From: UMGS1883 sp045636425
GTDB lineage: Bacteria; Bacillota; Clostridia; UMGS1883
DNA length: 64,000 bases
Assembly (NCBI GenBank): GCA_045636425.1
Contig: JAZTXM010000002.1
Location: forward strand, 153,325-217,324
Direction of reading: 5' to 3'
Shown here: one piece after another, positions 42,684-50,026 of the stretch
Layout of the letters: every line of letters begins with the position of its first letter
Position numbering within the stretch: position 1 is the first letter of the stretch
The notes under the pieces: model-generated
The model's database searches: none
What the model saw: the letters and a program-made list of their open reading frames with translations, nothing else
Told to the model about the DNA's origin: nothing
Position numbers and translations under genes: made by a program

Positions 42684-44069
42684 TTATTCCTCCTCGAATA
42701 CTATCTTGTTCAGCGCGTTAATATATGCTCTGATACTTGCCGCTACAATATCTGTTGAAATGCCGTTACCGCTGTAAAGCTTTCCGCCACTGCGAAGTCT
42801 TACAATTGCATTACCCAAAGCTTCTTTACCGTCGGTTACCGCATGAATCTGAAAATCATCAAGTTCGTAATGGAAGCCTATACTCTGCTCAATAGCACGG
42901 AATACCGAGTCGATAGGTCCGTCTCCCGTGCTGACGCCGTTTAAGATTTCATCGCCGCAGCGAAGTGTAACCTGTGACATCGAGCCTGTGAGGTTAGAGC
43001 AGTTTGTGGTATAGCTTTCAACATGATAGGTTGAGGGTGCCTGCATTGCAAAGCTTGCAATAAGCGCCTCCAGCTCTTTTGCTCCTACACTGCCTTTCTT
43101 TTCGCAGACATGTGAAAGAGCCTTATAAACCTTTCCCGTATCCTCATCGGAAAGGTCATAGCCCAATACGTTTGCGGCATGTGCCACATCGGAAAGTGTG
43201 GAGTCGGAATCAAGAACTATCTTTTTCTTCTCGCTTACATCTGCCGTTTCATAGGTTTCGTGATTTATCTTGGAAAGCATTTCATCAATGCTTGCGTATA
43301 TCTTTGTATTGTCAAGACCGCTTTCAATACCGATTTCGGCTCCCCTTGCCTTGATTACGCCTGCAAAAGCTCCCATGGAAAGGGCTTCTTTTCCTGCCAT
43401 GGAGCATTTAAGCCCGTCTGCACCTGTCTTTACCGCCGAAACAGCACACGCTACCGCCATATCAATTGAATCGGAAAGCTGAACATAAACGGGGATTGTC
43501 ACGGCTTCTTTTACCTTTTTAACTATATCGGCAATCTCTTCGGGGAGGGAAGTTCCTGCATCGTCACAAATTGTAACAAGCTTTGCTCCGTTTGCCTCTG
43601 CCTCTTTTACAGCCTGAATAAGGAAATCTTCATCGGCACGTGTTGCATCAAGTGCGGAAAATTCCACATCACTGCAAAGCTCGCTCGCCTTTTTTGTAAG
43701 AGCGGCAATTTTGGAAAGCATTTTATCTGCTTTCACATGGTAAATATACTCCATCTGAACGGTGGAGATGGGAAGTTCAACCTGAAGTCTGGGGAAGGAA
43801 GCCTCTTTAACACATTCCCACGCATTTTCTGCTTCCTCCTCGCTAAATCCCACAGGGATTGCCACGGTGCTGTTTTTCACATTACGCGAAATTGTCTTAT
43901 ATATAATGGTATCCTCACGGACACTTTTTACAGGAGATAGCTCTACCGCATTAACTCCAAGCGTATCGGCACAGGAAGCAATGGCAGTCTTTTCTCTGAA
44001 CAATAGAGAAACAGCTCTGTCCTGTGACAGCTTTTTAAGGGTAATGTCGGTAATACTGATTTTTCTCAT
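42684..44069 (-). CDS. LeuA-like protein without the metal-binding catalytic residues
   Basis: 461 residues with the layout of 2-isopropylmalate synthase: HMGL-like TIM barrel (about 1-270), linker, and a C-terminal LeuA-dimer regulatory domain (about 345-461, with GDGPIDSVFRAIE and GNGISTDIVAASIRAYINALNK). EFSALDATRADEDFL matches the family. The active site does not: where LeuA has TLRDGEQ this protein has TLKKLSQ, and where LeuA has the metal ligands HxHND it has QLSDS. The arginine, the metal-binding Asp and both His are thus missing. It is probably a regulatory pseudoenzyme or has a new activity. It is the first gene after the attenuator, with AAGGAG before the ATG. Confidence 0.8.
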   Translation of the reverse strand: MRKISITDITLKKLSQDRAVSLLFREKTAIASCADTLGVNAVELSPVKSVREDTIIYKTISRNVKNSTVAIPVGFSEEEAENAWECVKEASFPRLQVELPISTVQMEYIYHVKADKMLSKIAALTKKASELCSDVEFSALDATRADEDFLIQAVKEAEANGAKLVTICDDAGTSLPEEIADIVKKVKEAVTIPVYVQLSDSIDMAVACAVSAVKTGADGLKCSMAGKEALSMGAFAGVIKARGAEIGIESGLDNTKIYASIDEMLSKINHETYETADVSEKKKIVLDSDSTLSDVAHAANVLGYDLSDEDTGKVYKALSHVCEKKGSVGAKELEALIASFAMQAPSTYHVESYTTNCSNLTGSMSQVTLRCGDEILNGVSTGDGPIDSVFRAIEQSIGFHYELDDFQIHAVTDGKEALGNAIVRLRSGGKLYSGNGISTDIVAASIRAYINALNKIVFEEE

Positions 44070-44119
44070 AATTTAACTCTCCTTGTAAATAGTTTTATAA
44101 GGTCATAAGAACAAAAAAG

Positions 44120-44144
44120 ACCTGCGGCACTACTTGCCGCAGGT
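44120..44144 (-). terminator. Attenuator terminator before the LeuA-like operon
   Basis: ACCTGCGGCA (44120-44129) and TGCCGCAGGT (44135-44144) form a perfect 10-bp stem with a 5-nt loop. On the minus strand a run of six T follows immediately. It lies between the leader-peptide stop and the first structural gene, so it can only act as an attenuator. Confidence 0.85.
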
Positions 44145-44149
44145 TATTG

Positions 44150-44243
44150 GTATTCATAATACGAATACAACCCTTTTTACTTAAACACACGACAAACAGC
44201 GCTATTCTTATCCGGCTTTGTAATTGCTAGAATAATAATAGCG
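44150..44243 (-). promoter_or_regulatory. Alternative RNA stems of the attenuator
   Basis: On the minus strand, CGCTATTATTATTC (complement of 44230-44243), which covers the Ile codons of the leader peptide, can pair with GGATAAGAATAGCG (complement of 44200-44213) with one mismatch. A second stem, GTATTC/GAATAC (44150-44155/44163-44168), can extend into the AACC that starts the terminator stem. The stems are mutually exclusive in the way expected for ribosome-mediated attenuation. Confidence 0.55.
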
Positions 44244-44287
44244 ATGAGAAGAAGTATGTTTGCTGTAAAGAAAGATTGCATATTCAT
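44177..44287 (-). CDS. Leader peptide rich in isoleucine and leucine
   Basis: 36 codons from ATG (44287), with GAGG 8 nt upstream, to TAA. The centre is ILLLIAIIILAI, ten branched-chain residues out of twelve, followed by a polar tail TKPDKNSAVCRVFK. The position between a strong promoter and an intrinsic terminator in front of a branched-chain operon marks it as an attenuation peptide: a ribosome stalled for lack of Ile-tRNA or Leu-tRNA would cover the upstream arm of the first stem. A small single-span membrane protein is the alternative reading. Confidence 0.75.
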   Translation of the reverse strand: MNMQSFFTANILLLIAIIILAITKPDKNSAVCRVFK

Positions 44288-44315
44288 ACTTAAAACCTCA
44301 CGTTTCTTACGCTAC

Positions 44316-44344
44316 AGTATAACCATTAGCAAAGCCTTTGTCAA
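44316..44344 (-). promoter_or_regulatory. Strong sigma-A promoter of the LeuA-like/VOR operon
   Basis: On the minus strand a perfect TTGACA (44339-44344), 17 nt, TATACT (44316-44321). The start would lie near 44309, about 20 nt before the leader peptide. Confidence 0.85.
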
Positions 44345-44404
44345 TATTTTTTTGTATCAATGATAATTTTCGTTACATTTTTTGTTTTTCTATGGCAAAA
44401 ACAA

Positions 44405-44695
44405 TTAAAACATATCAGAAATAGCCTTCATTTCTTCCTTCGCCTCGGTAAGTGCCCCGAGAAGCTGGTTGCTTTTCTTCTCCTGCTCCAAAACGGTGTT
44501 TATGGTAGCTAAAGCATTATATGTACACGCCTCGAAAAGCTCCTTGTCATCAGCGGAAAGGCTCTGCTTTTCACCAAGGGATTTCTTTAGCTTTTCCAAA
44601 AGCTTAAAGGCTTCATCCTCATTATAATTGTATTCTATAATAATTTGTTCAAGAAGGGCAACATACTCGCCCAAAAGTTCTTTGGCATTTTTCAT
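44405..44695 (-). CDS. Small helical protein of unknown function
   Basis: 96 residues, strongly helical, with many Glu, Lys and Leu in heptad-like spacing (KELLGEYVALLEQIIIEYNY; EAFKLLEKLKKSLGEKQ; TVLEQEKKSNQLLGALTEAK). No signal peptide, membrane segment or known motif. It begins 1 nt after the DnaC/DnaI-like gene, so it is co-transcribed with the replication-type genes dnaD and dnaC and may bind one of those proteins. I do not recognise the family. Confidence 0.7.
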   Translation of the reverse strand: MKNAKELLGEYVALLEQIIIEYNYNEDEAFKLLEKLKKSLGEKQSLSADDKELFEACTYNALATINTVLEQEKKSNQLLGALTEAKEEMKAISDMF

Positions 44696-44696
44696 T

Positions 44697-45692
44697 TTAA
44701 AGCTTTCCTTCTAACTTCTTAATACTGCGGATATCTTCGCCCAAAAATTCCAGCATGGAAAAACCTCCGGTGATTCTTGAAGCAATTCTTTCGTTGTAAG
44801 TATTTTTAAGCATATTCCTGTTAAGATTCGTGGAAATAATCATCTTCCGTCCTGCAATAAGGCGGCTGTTGATTATTCTGAAAAGCTCCGCACAGGTAAA
44901 CTGCGTCACAAACTCGCTTCCCAAATCATCAAGGATAAGAAGGTCGCACTCGCCAAGCTTCTTCACAATATACTGGGCATTTTGGGAAACCTCCCTGCCG
45001 AAATGCATATCCTCCAATATCGGGAAAAGTGCGTTACAGCTTACATACAAAACATCCTTTTCCTTTTTAATAAGCTCGTTTGCAACGGCGGAGGAAAGAA
45101 AAGTTTTTCCCAGTCCGCACGCTCCGCAGAAAAGCAAATTTTCATCTGATGTATCAAAATTCTCAGCAAAGCTTCTGCACTCGGAAAGAATCGCCTGCAT
45201 ATTCTCCCTGGGAGAGCAGCCATATTCGGGGACGAAATCCGCACTGTAGTACGAAAGCTTGAAATTCTCAAAGGTCTGCTCGGAAAGAAGCGTAGAAAGA
45301 TTTGCTTCTTTAAGAGCAATCTCGGTAATCTCTTTTTGAAGGCAGGAGCAAATTTTTCCGCCGTCAAATCCGCTGTCATCACATTTTGGGCAATAATGAC
45401 CAATGTTAAGATAATCCTTATCAAAGCCCGCTTCGGTAAGGAGCCTTTCCCTTTCTTTTACAAACTCCTTATTTTCTGCGGCAATGGCACTTACTGCCTT
45501 TTTCTCGTCATACTCGTCGTTTGCAATAAGATTGAGCATACGAATTCCGTAGCGATCCAATTCTTCTTCAATTTCTTTTATTCTCGGAGCTTTAATGAAA
45601 ACCTCACTGCGGCGGCGTAAAAGTTCATTTTTACGCTTTTCTTTTCTTTCCGCAATGATTTTTGCTGCTTTTTCGTAAATTGATTCAGCCAA
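44697..45692 (-). CDS. DnaC/DnaI-like AAA+ ATPase (helicase loader type)
   Basis: 331 residues. A basic, helical N-terminal part (about 1-90) is followed by a zinc-binding segment CPKCDDSGFDGGKICSCL and then an AAA+ domain with Walker A GACGLGKTFLSSA at about residue 190, Walker B LLILDDLGSE, sensor 1 ISTNLN and an arginine finger region near NERIASRI. This layout is that of Gram-positive DnaI/DnaC proteins, which load the replicative helicase. A DnaD-domain gene stands directly upstream. Confidence 0.92.
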   Translation of the reverse strand: MAESIYEKAAKIIAERKEKRKNELLRRRSEVFIKAPRIKEIEEELDRYGIRMLNLIANDEYDEKKAVSAIAAENKEFVKERERLLTEAGFDKDYLNIGHYCPKCDDSGFDGGKICSCLQKEITEIALKEANLSTLLSEQTFENFKLSYYSADFVPEYGCSPRENMQAILSECRSFAENFDTSDENLLFCGACGLGKTFLSSAVANELIKKEKDVLYVSCNALFPILEDMHFGREVSQNAQYIVKKLGECDLLILDDLGSEFVTQFTCAELFRIINSRLIAGRKMIISTNLNRNMLKNTYNERIASRITGGFSMLEFLGEDIRSIKKLEGKL

Positions 45693-45706
45693 AAAAGGTC
45701 ACCCCT

Positions 45707-46702
45707 TTATTTTTTCTGCTTCTCTAATCTGAGTTTTCGTTCAATTGCCGCCATATCATCAAGCTGATACCCGGTAGAACGGCTCTTTTCCTTTTGGGGA
45801 GCCGCCTTCTCTTTCTCGGCAATCTGGGAAACTGTTTTAATTCCTTTTTCAAACCATGATTTAAGGATTGTATTCATGTACGGCATCGAAACCTTGCCGG
45901 TATTTTTAACCGTTTTCTCATAGGCGTTTCTTATCATTGGCTCGCTCATGGAAAATTCACTTGTCCAGCGGGCGATATAATTCATCTCTGTTTGAGAAAA
46001 TTCTCGTTCCAAGCCAAACATTTTTCTGCATTTTTTCTGCATACGTGCTTCTTTGATTACACGGCTTAAAATCTTGGTAGCCTCCTCGATGGTGTTAACG
46101 CCCTGCTCTTTCCATCCCTCAGCCACTTTTTCTATGTAAGAAAAATTAGTTTTGTCGATAGTAACACAATATTCCAGAAGCACCAGCACTATTTCCTGGG
46201 TCATGGAATATTCCTGCATAAAGGTGTACAATGAATTTATTTCACGGCGGGAAAGCGTCTTTTTAAGGAGCTGCTCCGCCAAAGAAACGGTTTCCTTCAT
46301 TTTGGGGTTGATTCCCATTGCCTTGGAAATTTCTTTCATGGAGTCCTTATCGGGATTTTCCTTTACGCTTTGAGGCTTCACTACAGTTTTTTCCGCATTC
46401 TCTTTTTCCACAGATTCTTTTGCAGGAGCTTCGCTCATTGCGTCAAACACTAAGATTCCTCTGCCCTCACTATGTACAAGCCCTACTTTTTTCCAGTAAC
46501 GCCAAGCCTTACTGACGTCGGTTTCCAATATGTCGAGAGCTTCTGCAATCTGTGCGTTTGACACGTCCTCCTCGCCCTCATAACACTTGGCAAGACCGTA
46601 CAAATAAACCTTTACATAGGTGGCATTTGCACTAATCATATATTTGTTTATAAATTCCATGGGGAGCGGCACTGATTTATTCGCATGAAAAAAACTTGCC
46701 AT
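45707..46702 (-). CDS. DnaD-domain replication protein
   Basis: 331 residues. The N-terminal winged-helix part (LPMEFINKYMISANATYVKVYLYGL; SNAQIAEALDILETDVSKAWRYW, both quoted in part) is followed by two DnaB_2/DnaD-like C-terminal modules (about 150-220 and 225-295) containing YSMTQEIVLVLLEYC and FSMSEPMIRNAYEKT with similar spacing. DnaD/DnaB-type proteins remodel the origin and recruit the helicase loader, here the next gene. It has its own promoter, facing yitT. Confidence 0.9.
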   Translation of the reverse strand: MASFFHANKSVPLPMEFINKYMISANATYVKVYLYGLAKCYEGEEDVSNAQIAEALDILETDVSKAWRYWKKVGLVHSEGRGILVFDAMSEAPAKESVEKENAEKTVVKPQSVKENPDKDSMKEISKAMGINPKMKETVSLAEQLLKKTLSRREINSLYTFMQEYSMTQEIVLVLLEYCVTIDKTNFSYIEKVAEGWKEQGVNTIEEATKILSRVIKEARMQKKCRKMFGLEREFSQTEMNYIARWTSEFSMSEPMIRNAYEKTVKNTGKVSMPYMNTILKSWFEKGIKTVSQIAEKEKAAPQKEKSRSTGYQLDDMAAIERKLRLEKQKK

Positions 46703-46753
46703 AAAAATTCCCTCCGTTATTTTTTATCTGTAAAAATCTTCGCAGATAGAGTC

Positions 46754-46782
46754 ATTATAACATACTTTTTCCCAAATGTACA
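46754..46782 (-). promoter_or_regulatory. Promoter of the dnaD-dnaC operon
   Basis: On the minus strand TGTACA (46777-46782), 17 nt, TATAAT (46754-46759). The -10 is perfect, the -35 matches four of six positions. Confidence 0.55.
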
Positions 46783-46813
46783 GACTTTTTGCGGTTTTTT
46801 GAGCAAAAAAGCT

Positions 46814-46842
46814 TTGAAAAAAGCTTTTCCATATGTTAAAAT
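46814..46842 (+). promoter_or_regulatory. Sigma-A promoter of yitT
   Basis: TTGAAA (46814-46819), 17 nt, TAAAAT (46837-46842), about 30 nt before the ATG. Confidence 0.6.
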
Positions 46843-46873
46843 AAATGTATCCTCACAGAAAGGTTATGGAAAA

Positions 46874-47758
46874 ATGAATTTTAAAACCGAGCTTTCACGC
46901 ATTAAAGCCTCAAACTTTATACTTCTTACAATAGCAGGTCTTATTAATGCTTTCGGGGTAACGGTGTTTTTGTCACCCGTAAAGCTTTACGACAGCGGAA
47001 TTTCAGGCACCTCTATGCTTCTTTCCCAGATCACGCCTGAATATATGACGCTTTCTTTGTTCCTCCTGATTTTAAATATCCCTCTGTTTTTATACGGACT
47101 TAATAAACAGGGCGCTTCTTTTACAATATATTCACTGTATGCCGTTACGGTATATTCCCTGGGGGCATGGCTGATTACCGATGTGCTTCCCATTGATGTC
47201 AGCATGGCATCACCCCTTGCAGGGGACGATTTGCTTTTATGTGCTATTTTCGGCGGACTTATTTCCGGTATAGGGAGCGGTCTTACCATTCGTTACGGTG
47301 GTGCAATTGACGGAATAGAGGTAATGGCTGTAATATTTGCAAAGAAGCTTAATTTAACCGTAGGTTCTTTTGTGATGATGTATAATGTACTTCTCTATGT
47401 ACTCTGCGGAGCTGTAATAAATAGCTGGATTCTTCCCCTCTACTCCATTGTGACGTACGGTGCTGCACTCAAAACGGTAGACTTTATTGTAGAAGGCCTT
47501 GACCGTTCAAAGGCTGTTATGATAATAACCGAAAAACCGGGAGAAATCAGCAGTGCCCTTATAGAAGAATTTGAATGCGGAACAACCAACATGCCTGCAA
47601 AGGGCGGTTTTTCGGGTAAGGATAAATCGGTGGTCTACTTCGTTGTAAACCGTTTCCAGATTGCAAAAATGAAAACAATTGTTCATGCAATTGACCCTGC
47701 GGCGTTTATGACAATTACCGAAGTAGCGGATGTTTTCACAAGCCCTGCTTCTAATTAA
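46874..47758 (+). CDS. YitT-family membrane protein (DUF161/DUF2179)
   Basis: 294 residues from the ATG at 46874. Five to six hydrophobic segments make up the N-terminal two thirds, with GLINAFGVTVFLSPVKLYDSG and GIGSGLTIRYGGAIDGIEV as family motifs. A soluble C-terminal DUF2179 domain (about 205-290) contains MIITEKPGEISSALIEE and MTITEVADVF. The family is widespread in Firmicutes; transport has been suggested, but the function is not established. A frame that extends upstream overlaps dnaD and lacks a ribosome binding site. Confidence 0.88.
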   Translation: MNFKTELSRIKASNFILLTIAGLINAFGVTVFLSPVKLYDSGISGTSMLLSQITPEYMTLSLFLLILNIPLFLYGLNKQGASFTIYSLYAVTVYSLGAWLITDVLPIDVSMASPLAGDDLLLCAIFGGLISGIGSGLTIRYGGAIDGIEVMAVIFAKKLNLTVGSFVMMYNVLLYVLCGAVINSWILPLYSIVTYGAALKTVDFIVEGLDRSKAVMIITEKPGEISSALIEEFECGTTNMPAKGGFSGKDKSVVYFVVNRFQIAKMKTIVHAIDPAAFMTITEVADVFTSPASN

Positions 47759-47759
47759 C

Positions 47760-47788
47760 TTGCTTTTTTTCGTGCTTTATGCTACAAT
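47760..47788 (+). promoter_or_regulatory. Promoter of the DtxR/MntR-type gene
   Basis: TTGCTT (47760-47765), 17 nt, TACAAT (47783-47788), 30 nt before the ATG and directly after the yitT stop. Confidence 0.55.
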
Positions 47789-47818
47789 ACCTGTAATGAC
47801 TTTTTTGGAGGGAAATCC

Positions 47819-48193
47819 ATGCTAATAAAAGAATCAGCGGAAAATTACCTTGAAACAATATATATGTTAGGAAATAAAAACGATTTTGTACGCAGTATTG
47901 ACGTGGCAAACGAGCTGGGGTTCTCAAAAGCAAGCGTTTCCGTGGCAATGAAATCCTTTCGTGAGGAGGGGTATATCGTAATCGATCGGGACGGCGGAAT
48001 AACGCTCACGGAAAAAGGGCTTGAAATTGCCGAAAAAATGAGCGAAAGGCATAATATCATCGCAAAGGCTCTGATGCATTTAGGCGTAAACGAGGAAACT
48101 GCCTATGCCGACAGTTGTAAGATTGAGCATGATATCAGTCAGGAAAGCTTCGATAAAATAAAGGAATTTTTATATAACCTTAACCAAGATTAA
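47819..48193 (+). CDS. DtxR/MntR-family metal-dependent regulator
   Basis: 124 residues. An N-terminal winged helix (ESAENYLETIYMLGNKNDFVRSIDVANELGFSKASVSVAMKSF in outline) is followed by the metal-binding/dimerisation helices with ERHNIIAKALMHLG and CKIEHDISQE; the Glu and His ligands of MntR-like proteins are in place. Such regulators repress metal uptake genes in the presence of Mn or Fe. It is slightly shorter than MntR and has no SH3-like domain. The start follows GGAGGG. Confidence 0.92.
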   Translation: MLIKESAENYLETIYMLGNKNDFVRSIDVANELGFSKASVSVAMKSFREEGYIVIDRDGGITLTEKGLEIAEKMSERHNIIAKALMHLGVNEETAYADSCKIEHDISQESFDKIKEFLYNLNQD

Positions 48194-48231
48194 TGTTATA
48201 TAACGGTATTATTAAAATTGTGTTACCGCTA

Positions 48232-48260
48232 TTGCAAATACACATTATATAGTGTATTAT
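48232..48260 (+). promoter_or_regulatory. Sigma-A promoter of ireB
   Basis: TTGCAA (48232-48237), 17 nt, TATTAT (48255-48260), 30 nt before the start. Confidence 0.65.
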
Positions 48261-48290
48261 ACAATTAGATAATAAAAAGGGGTGACCGAC

Positions 48291-48539
48291 ATGGCGATAA
48301 ATCAGACCACACATATTAACATTGGAAAATCTCACGATGCAGAGATTGAAAATATCATTTGCAGCGTTCACGAGGCATTGGTTGAAAAAGGATATAATCC
48401 CATCAGCCAGCTTGTGGGCTATATTATGTCGGGCGATCCTACCTATATCACAAGCCACAAAGGTGCAAGAAGCCTTATAACCAAGGTTGAGCGTGATGAG
48501 ATATTAGAGGTTGTATTCCGTAAATATTTAGCTGAGTAA
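48291..48539 (+). CDS. ireB: IreB-family regulatory phosphoprotein (DUF965)
   Basis: 82 residues from ATG 48291, with AAGGGG upstream. VHEALVEKGYNPISQLVGYIMSGDPTYITSH (in part) and the HKGARSLITKVERDEILE end are the family signature. In Enterococcus, IreB is phosphorylated by the PASTA kinase IreK and influences cephalosporin resistance. In many Firmicutes it is followed by ruvX and a DUF1292 gene; here it stands alone before a terminator. Confidence 0.93.
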   Translation: MAINQTTHINIGKSHDAEIENIICSVHEALVEKGYNPISQLVGYIMSGDPTYITSHKGARSLITKVERDEILEVVFRKYLAE

Positions 48540-48557
48540 CAGTTATAAGAATGAATA

Positions 48558-48597
48558 AAAAAAGCTTATCAGAGTTAAAGCTCTGATAAGCTTTTTT
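48558..48597. terminator. Bidirectional terminator between ireB and the his operon
   Basis: AAGCTTATCAGAG and CTCTGATAAGCTT around a 6-nt loop, with A and T runs on both sides. It serves the two convergent units. Confidence 0.9.
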
Positions 48598-48612
48598 CTA
48601 TGGAATCAGTAT

Positions 48613-49263
48613 TTAAGAGGTCATTTTCTCCTGCTTTACCTTTTTATCGATAACATGGCGTGATGCTAACTCCTTTAACACTTCATCAACATCAATTCCC
48701 ATCTCAACCATCATTACCATTACATGGTAGTAAAGGTCAGCGATTTCATAGATTGTTTCTTTCCTGTCATTATCCTTGGAGGCAATAATAACCTCGGTAC
48801 ACTCCTCGCCTACTTTTTTAAGGATTTTGTCAATACCCTTTTCAAAGAGGTAGGTGGTGTAGCTTCCTTCCTTTTTCTCTGTTTTTCTGCCCTTTATCAT
48901 TTCAAAAAGTGCTTCGGGAGAGAATACGCCCTCCTCGTCGCTTTCAAAAACAATGTCGTTAAAACAGCTCTCGCTGCCTGTATGGCAAGCGGGACCGTCT
49001 TTCTTCACATAAACCAAAAGAGCATCGCTGTCACAATCGGCAACGATTTTTATTATGTGCTGATAGTTGCCGCTGGTTTCTCCCTTAAGCCACAACTCCT
49101 GTCGCGACCTGCTCCAGAAGCAGGTCAGCTTTTTCTCAAGGGAAATTTTAAGGCTTTCCTCGTTCATATACGCAAGAGTAAGAACCTTGCCTGTTGCCGC
49201 ATCAATTACTATTGCAGGGATAAGTCCCTTTTCGTCAAATTTAAGTTTACTTATATCTATCAT
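48613..49263 (-). CDS. hisIE: Phosphoribosyl-AMP cyclohydrolase / phosphoribosyl-ATP pyrophosphatase
   Basis: 216 residues, a fusion of HisI (about 1-110: LTLAYMNEESLKISLEKKL, GPACHTGSESCF with zinc/metal ligands) and HisE (about 120-205: GIDKILKKVGEECTEVIIASK, EIADLYYHVMVMM). It performs steps 2 and 3 of histidine synthesis. Last gene of the operon. Confidence 0.97.
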   Translation of the reverse strand: MIDISKLKFDEKGLIPAIVIDAATGKVLTLAYMNEESLKISLEKKLTCFWSRSRQELWLKGETSGNYQHIIKIVADCDSDALLVYVKKDGPACHTGSESCFNDIVFESDEEGVFSPEALFEMIKGRKTEKKEGSYTTYLFEKGIDKILKKVGEECTEVIIASKDNDRKETIYEIADLYYHVMVMMVEMGIDVDEVLKELASRHVIDKKVKQEKMTS

Positions 49264-49264
49264 T

Positions 49265-50026
49265 TCAAACTCTCCTTACAGGAATATTATTCTTTTCAAG
49301 CTCTGCTTTAAGGTCTTTTATGGCAACCTCACCAAAGTGGAATATTGACGCCGCAAGACCTGCTGACATTTTGGGAATTTCATTGAACAAGGTTACAAAG
49401 TCATCGATTTTTCCCGCACCGCCTGATGCAATTACAGGAACATTTACAACGCTTTGCACAGCTTTAAGCATTTCTATGTCAAAGCCTTTTTTTACGCCGT
49501 CGGTATCAATGGAATTTACTACAATTTCGCCTGCACCACGCTCTACGCCCTGCTTTATCCACTCGATTGCTTCTATTCCCGTGTCCTCGCGTCCGCCTTT
49601 TGCAAAAACGTGGAATTCTCCTCCCACACGCTTTATGTCAACGGACAGGACAACGCACTGATTTCCGTAAATCTGTGCCGCTTCGTTTATAAGATTGGGG
49701 TTTTTGATTGCACCTGAATTCACACTGACCTTGTCTGCACCGCATTTAAGCACTCTGTCAAAATCCTCTACCGTGTTTATACCCCCGCCTACAGTCAAGG
49801 GAATGAATATTGTGGAGGCTACCTCCCTAAGCACATCGGTAAAAAGCTTTCTCCCCTCAAAAGAGGCTGTTATATCATAAAACACAAGCTCGTCTGCCCC
49901 TTGCTCCCAATACATCTTTGCAAGTTCCACGGGGGAAGAAACATCGGAAAGCCCTTCAAAATTTACGCCCTTAACAACCCTGCCGTTTTTTACATCAAGG
50001 CAGGGAATAATTCTTTTTGTAATCAT
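49265..50026 (-). CDS. hisF: Imidazole glycerol phosphate synthase, cyclase subunit
   Basis: 253 residues, a TIM barrel with the catalytic Asp pair in IIPCLDVKNGRVVKG and VNSIDTDGVKKG. It forms IGP and AICAR from PRFAR with ammonia from HisH. It overlaps the end of hisA by 4 nt. Confidence 0.97.
   Translation of the reverse strand: MITKRIIPCLDVKNGRVVKGVNFEGLSDVSSPVELAKMYWEQGADELVFYDITASFEGRKLFTDVLREVASTIFIPLTVGGGINTVEDFDRVLKCGADKVSVNSGAIKNPNLINEAAQIYGNQCVVLSVDIKRVGGEFHVFAKGGREDTGIEAIEWIKQGVERGAGEIVVNSIDTDGVKKGFDIEMLKAVQSVVNVPVIASGGAGKIDDFVTLFNEIPKMSAGLAASIFHFGEVAIKDLKAELEKNNIPVRRV

Noticed and set aside
44070..44309. T-box before the LeuA-like gene
   Set aside because: The conserved T-box antiterminator sequence is absent and a leader peptide with ribosome binding site explains the layout better.
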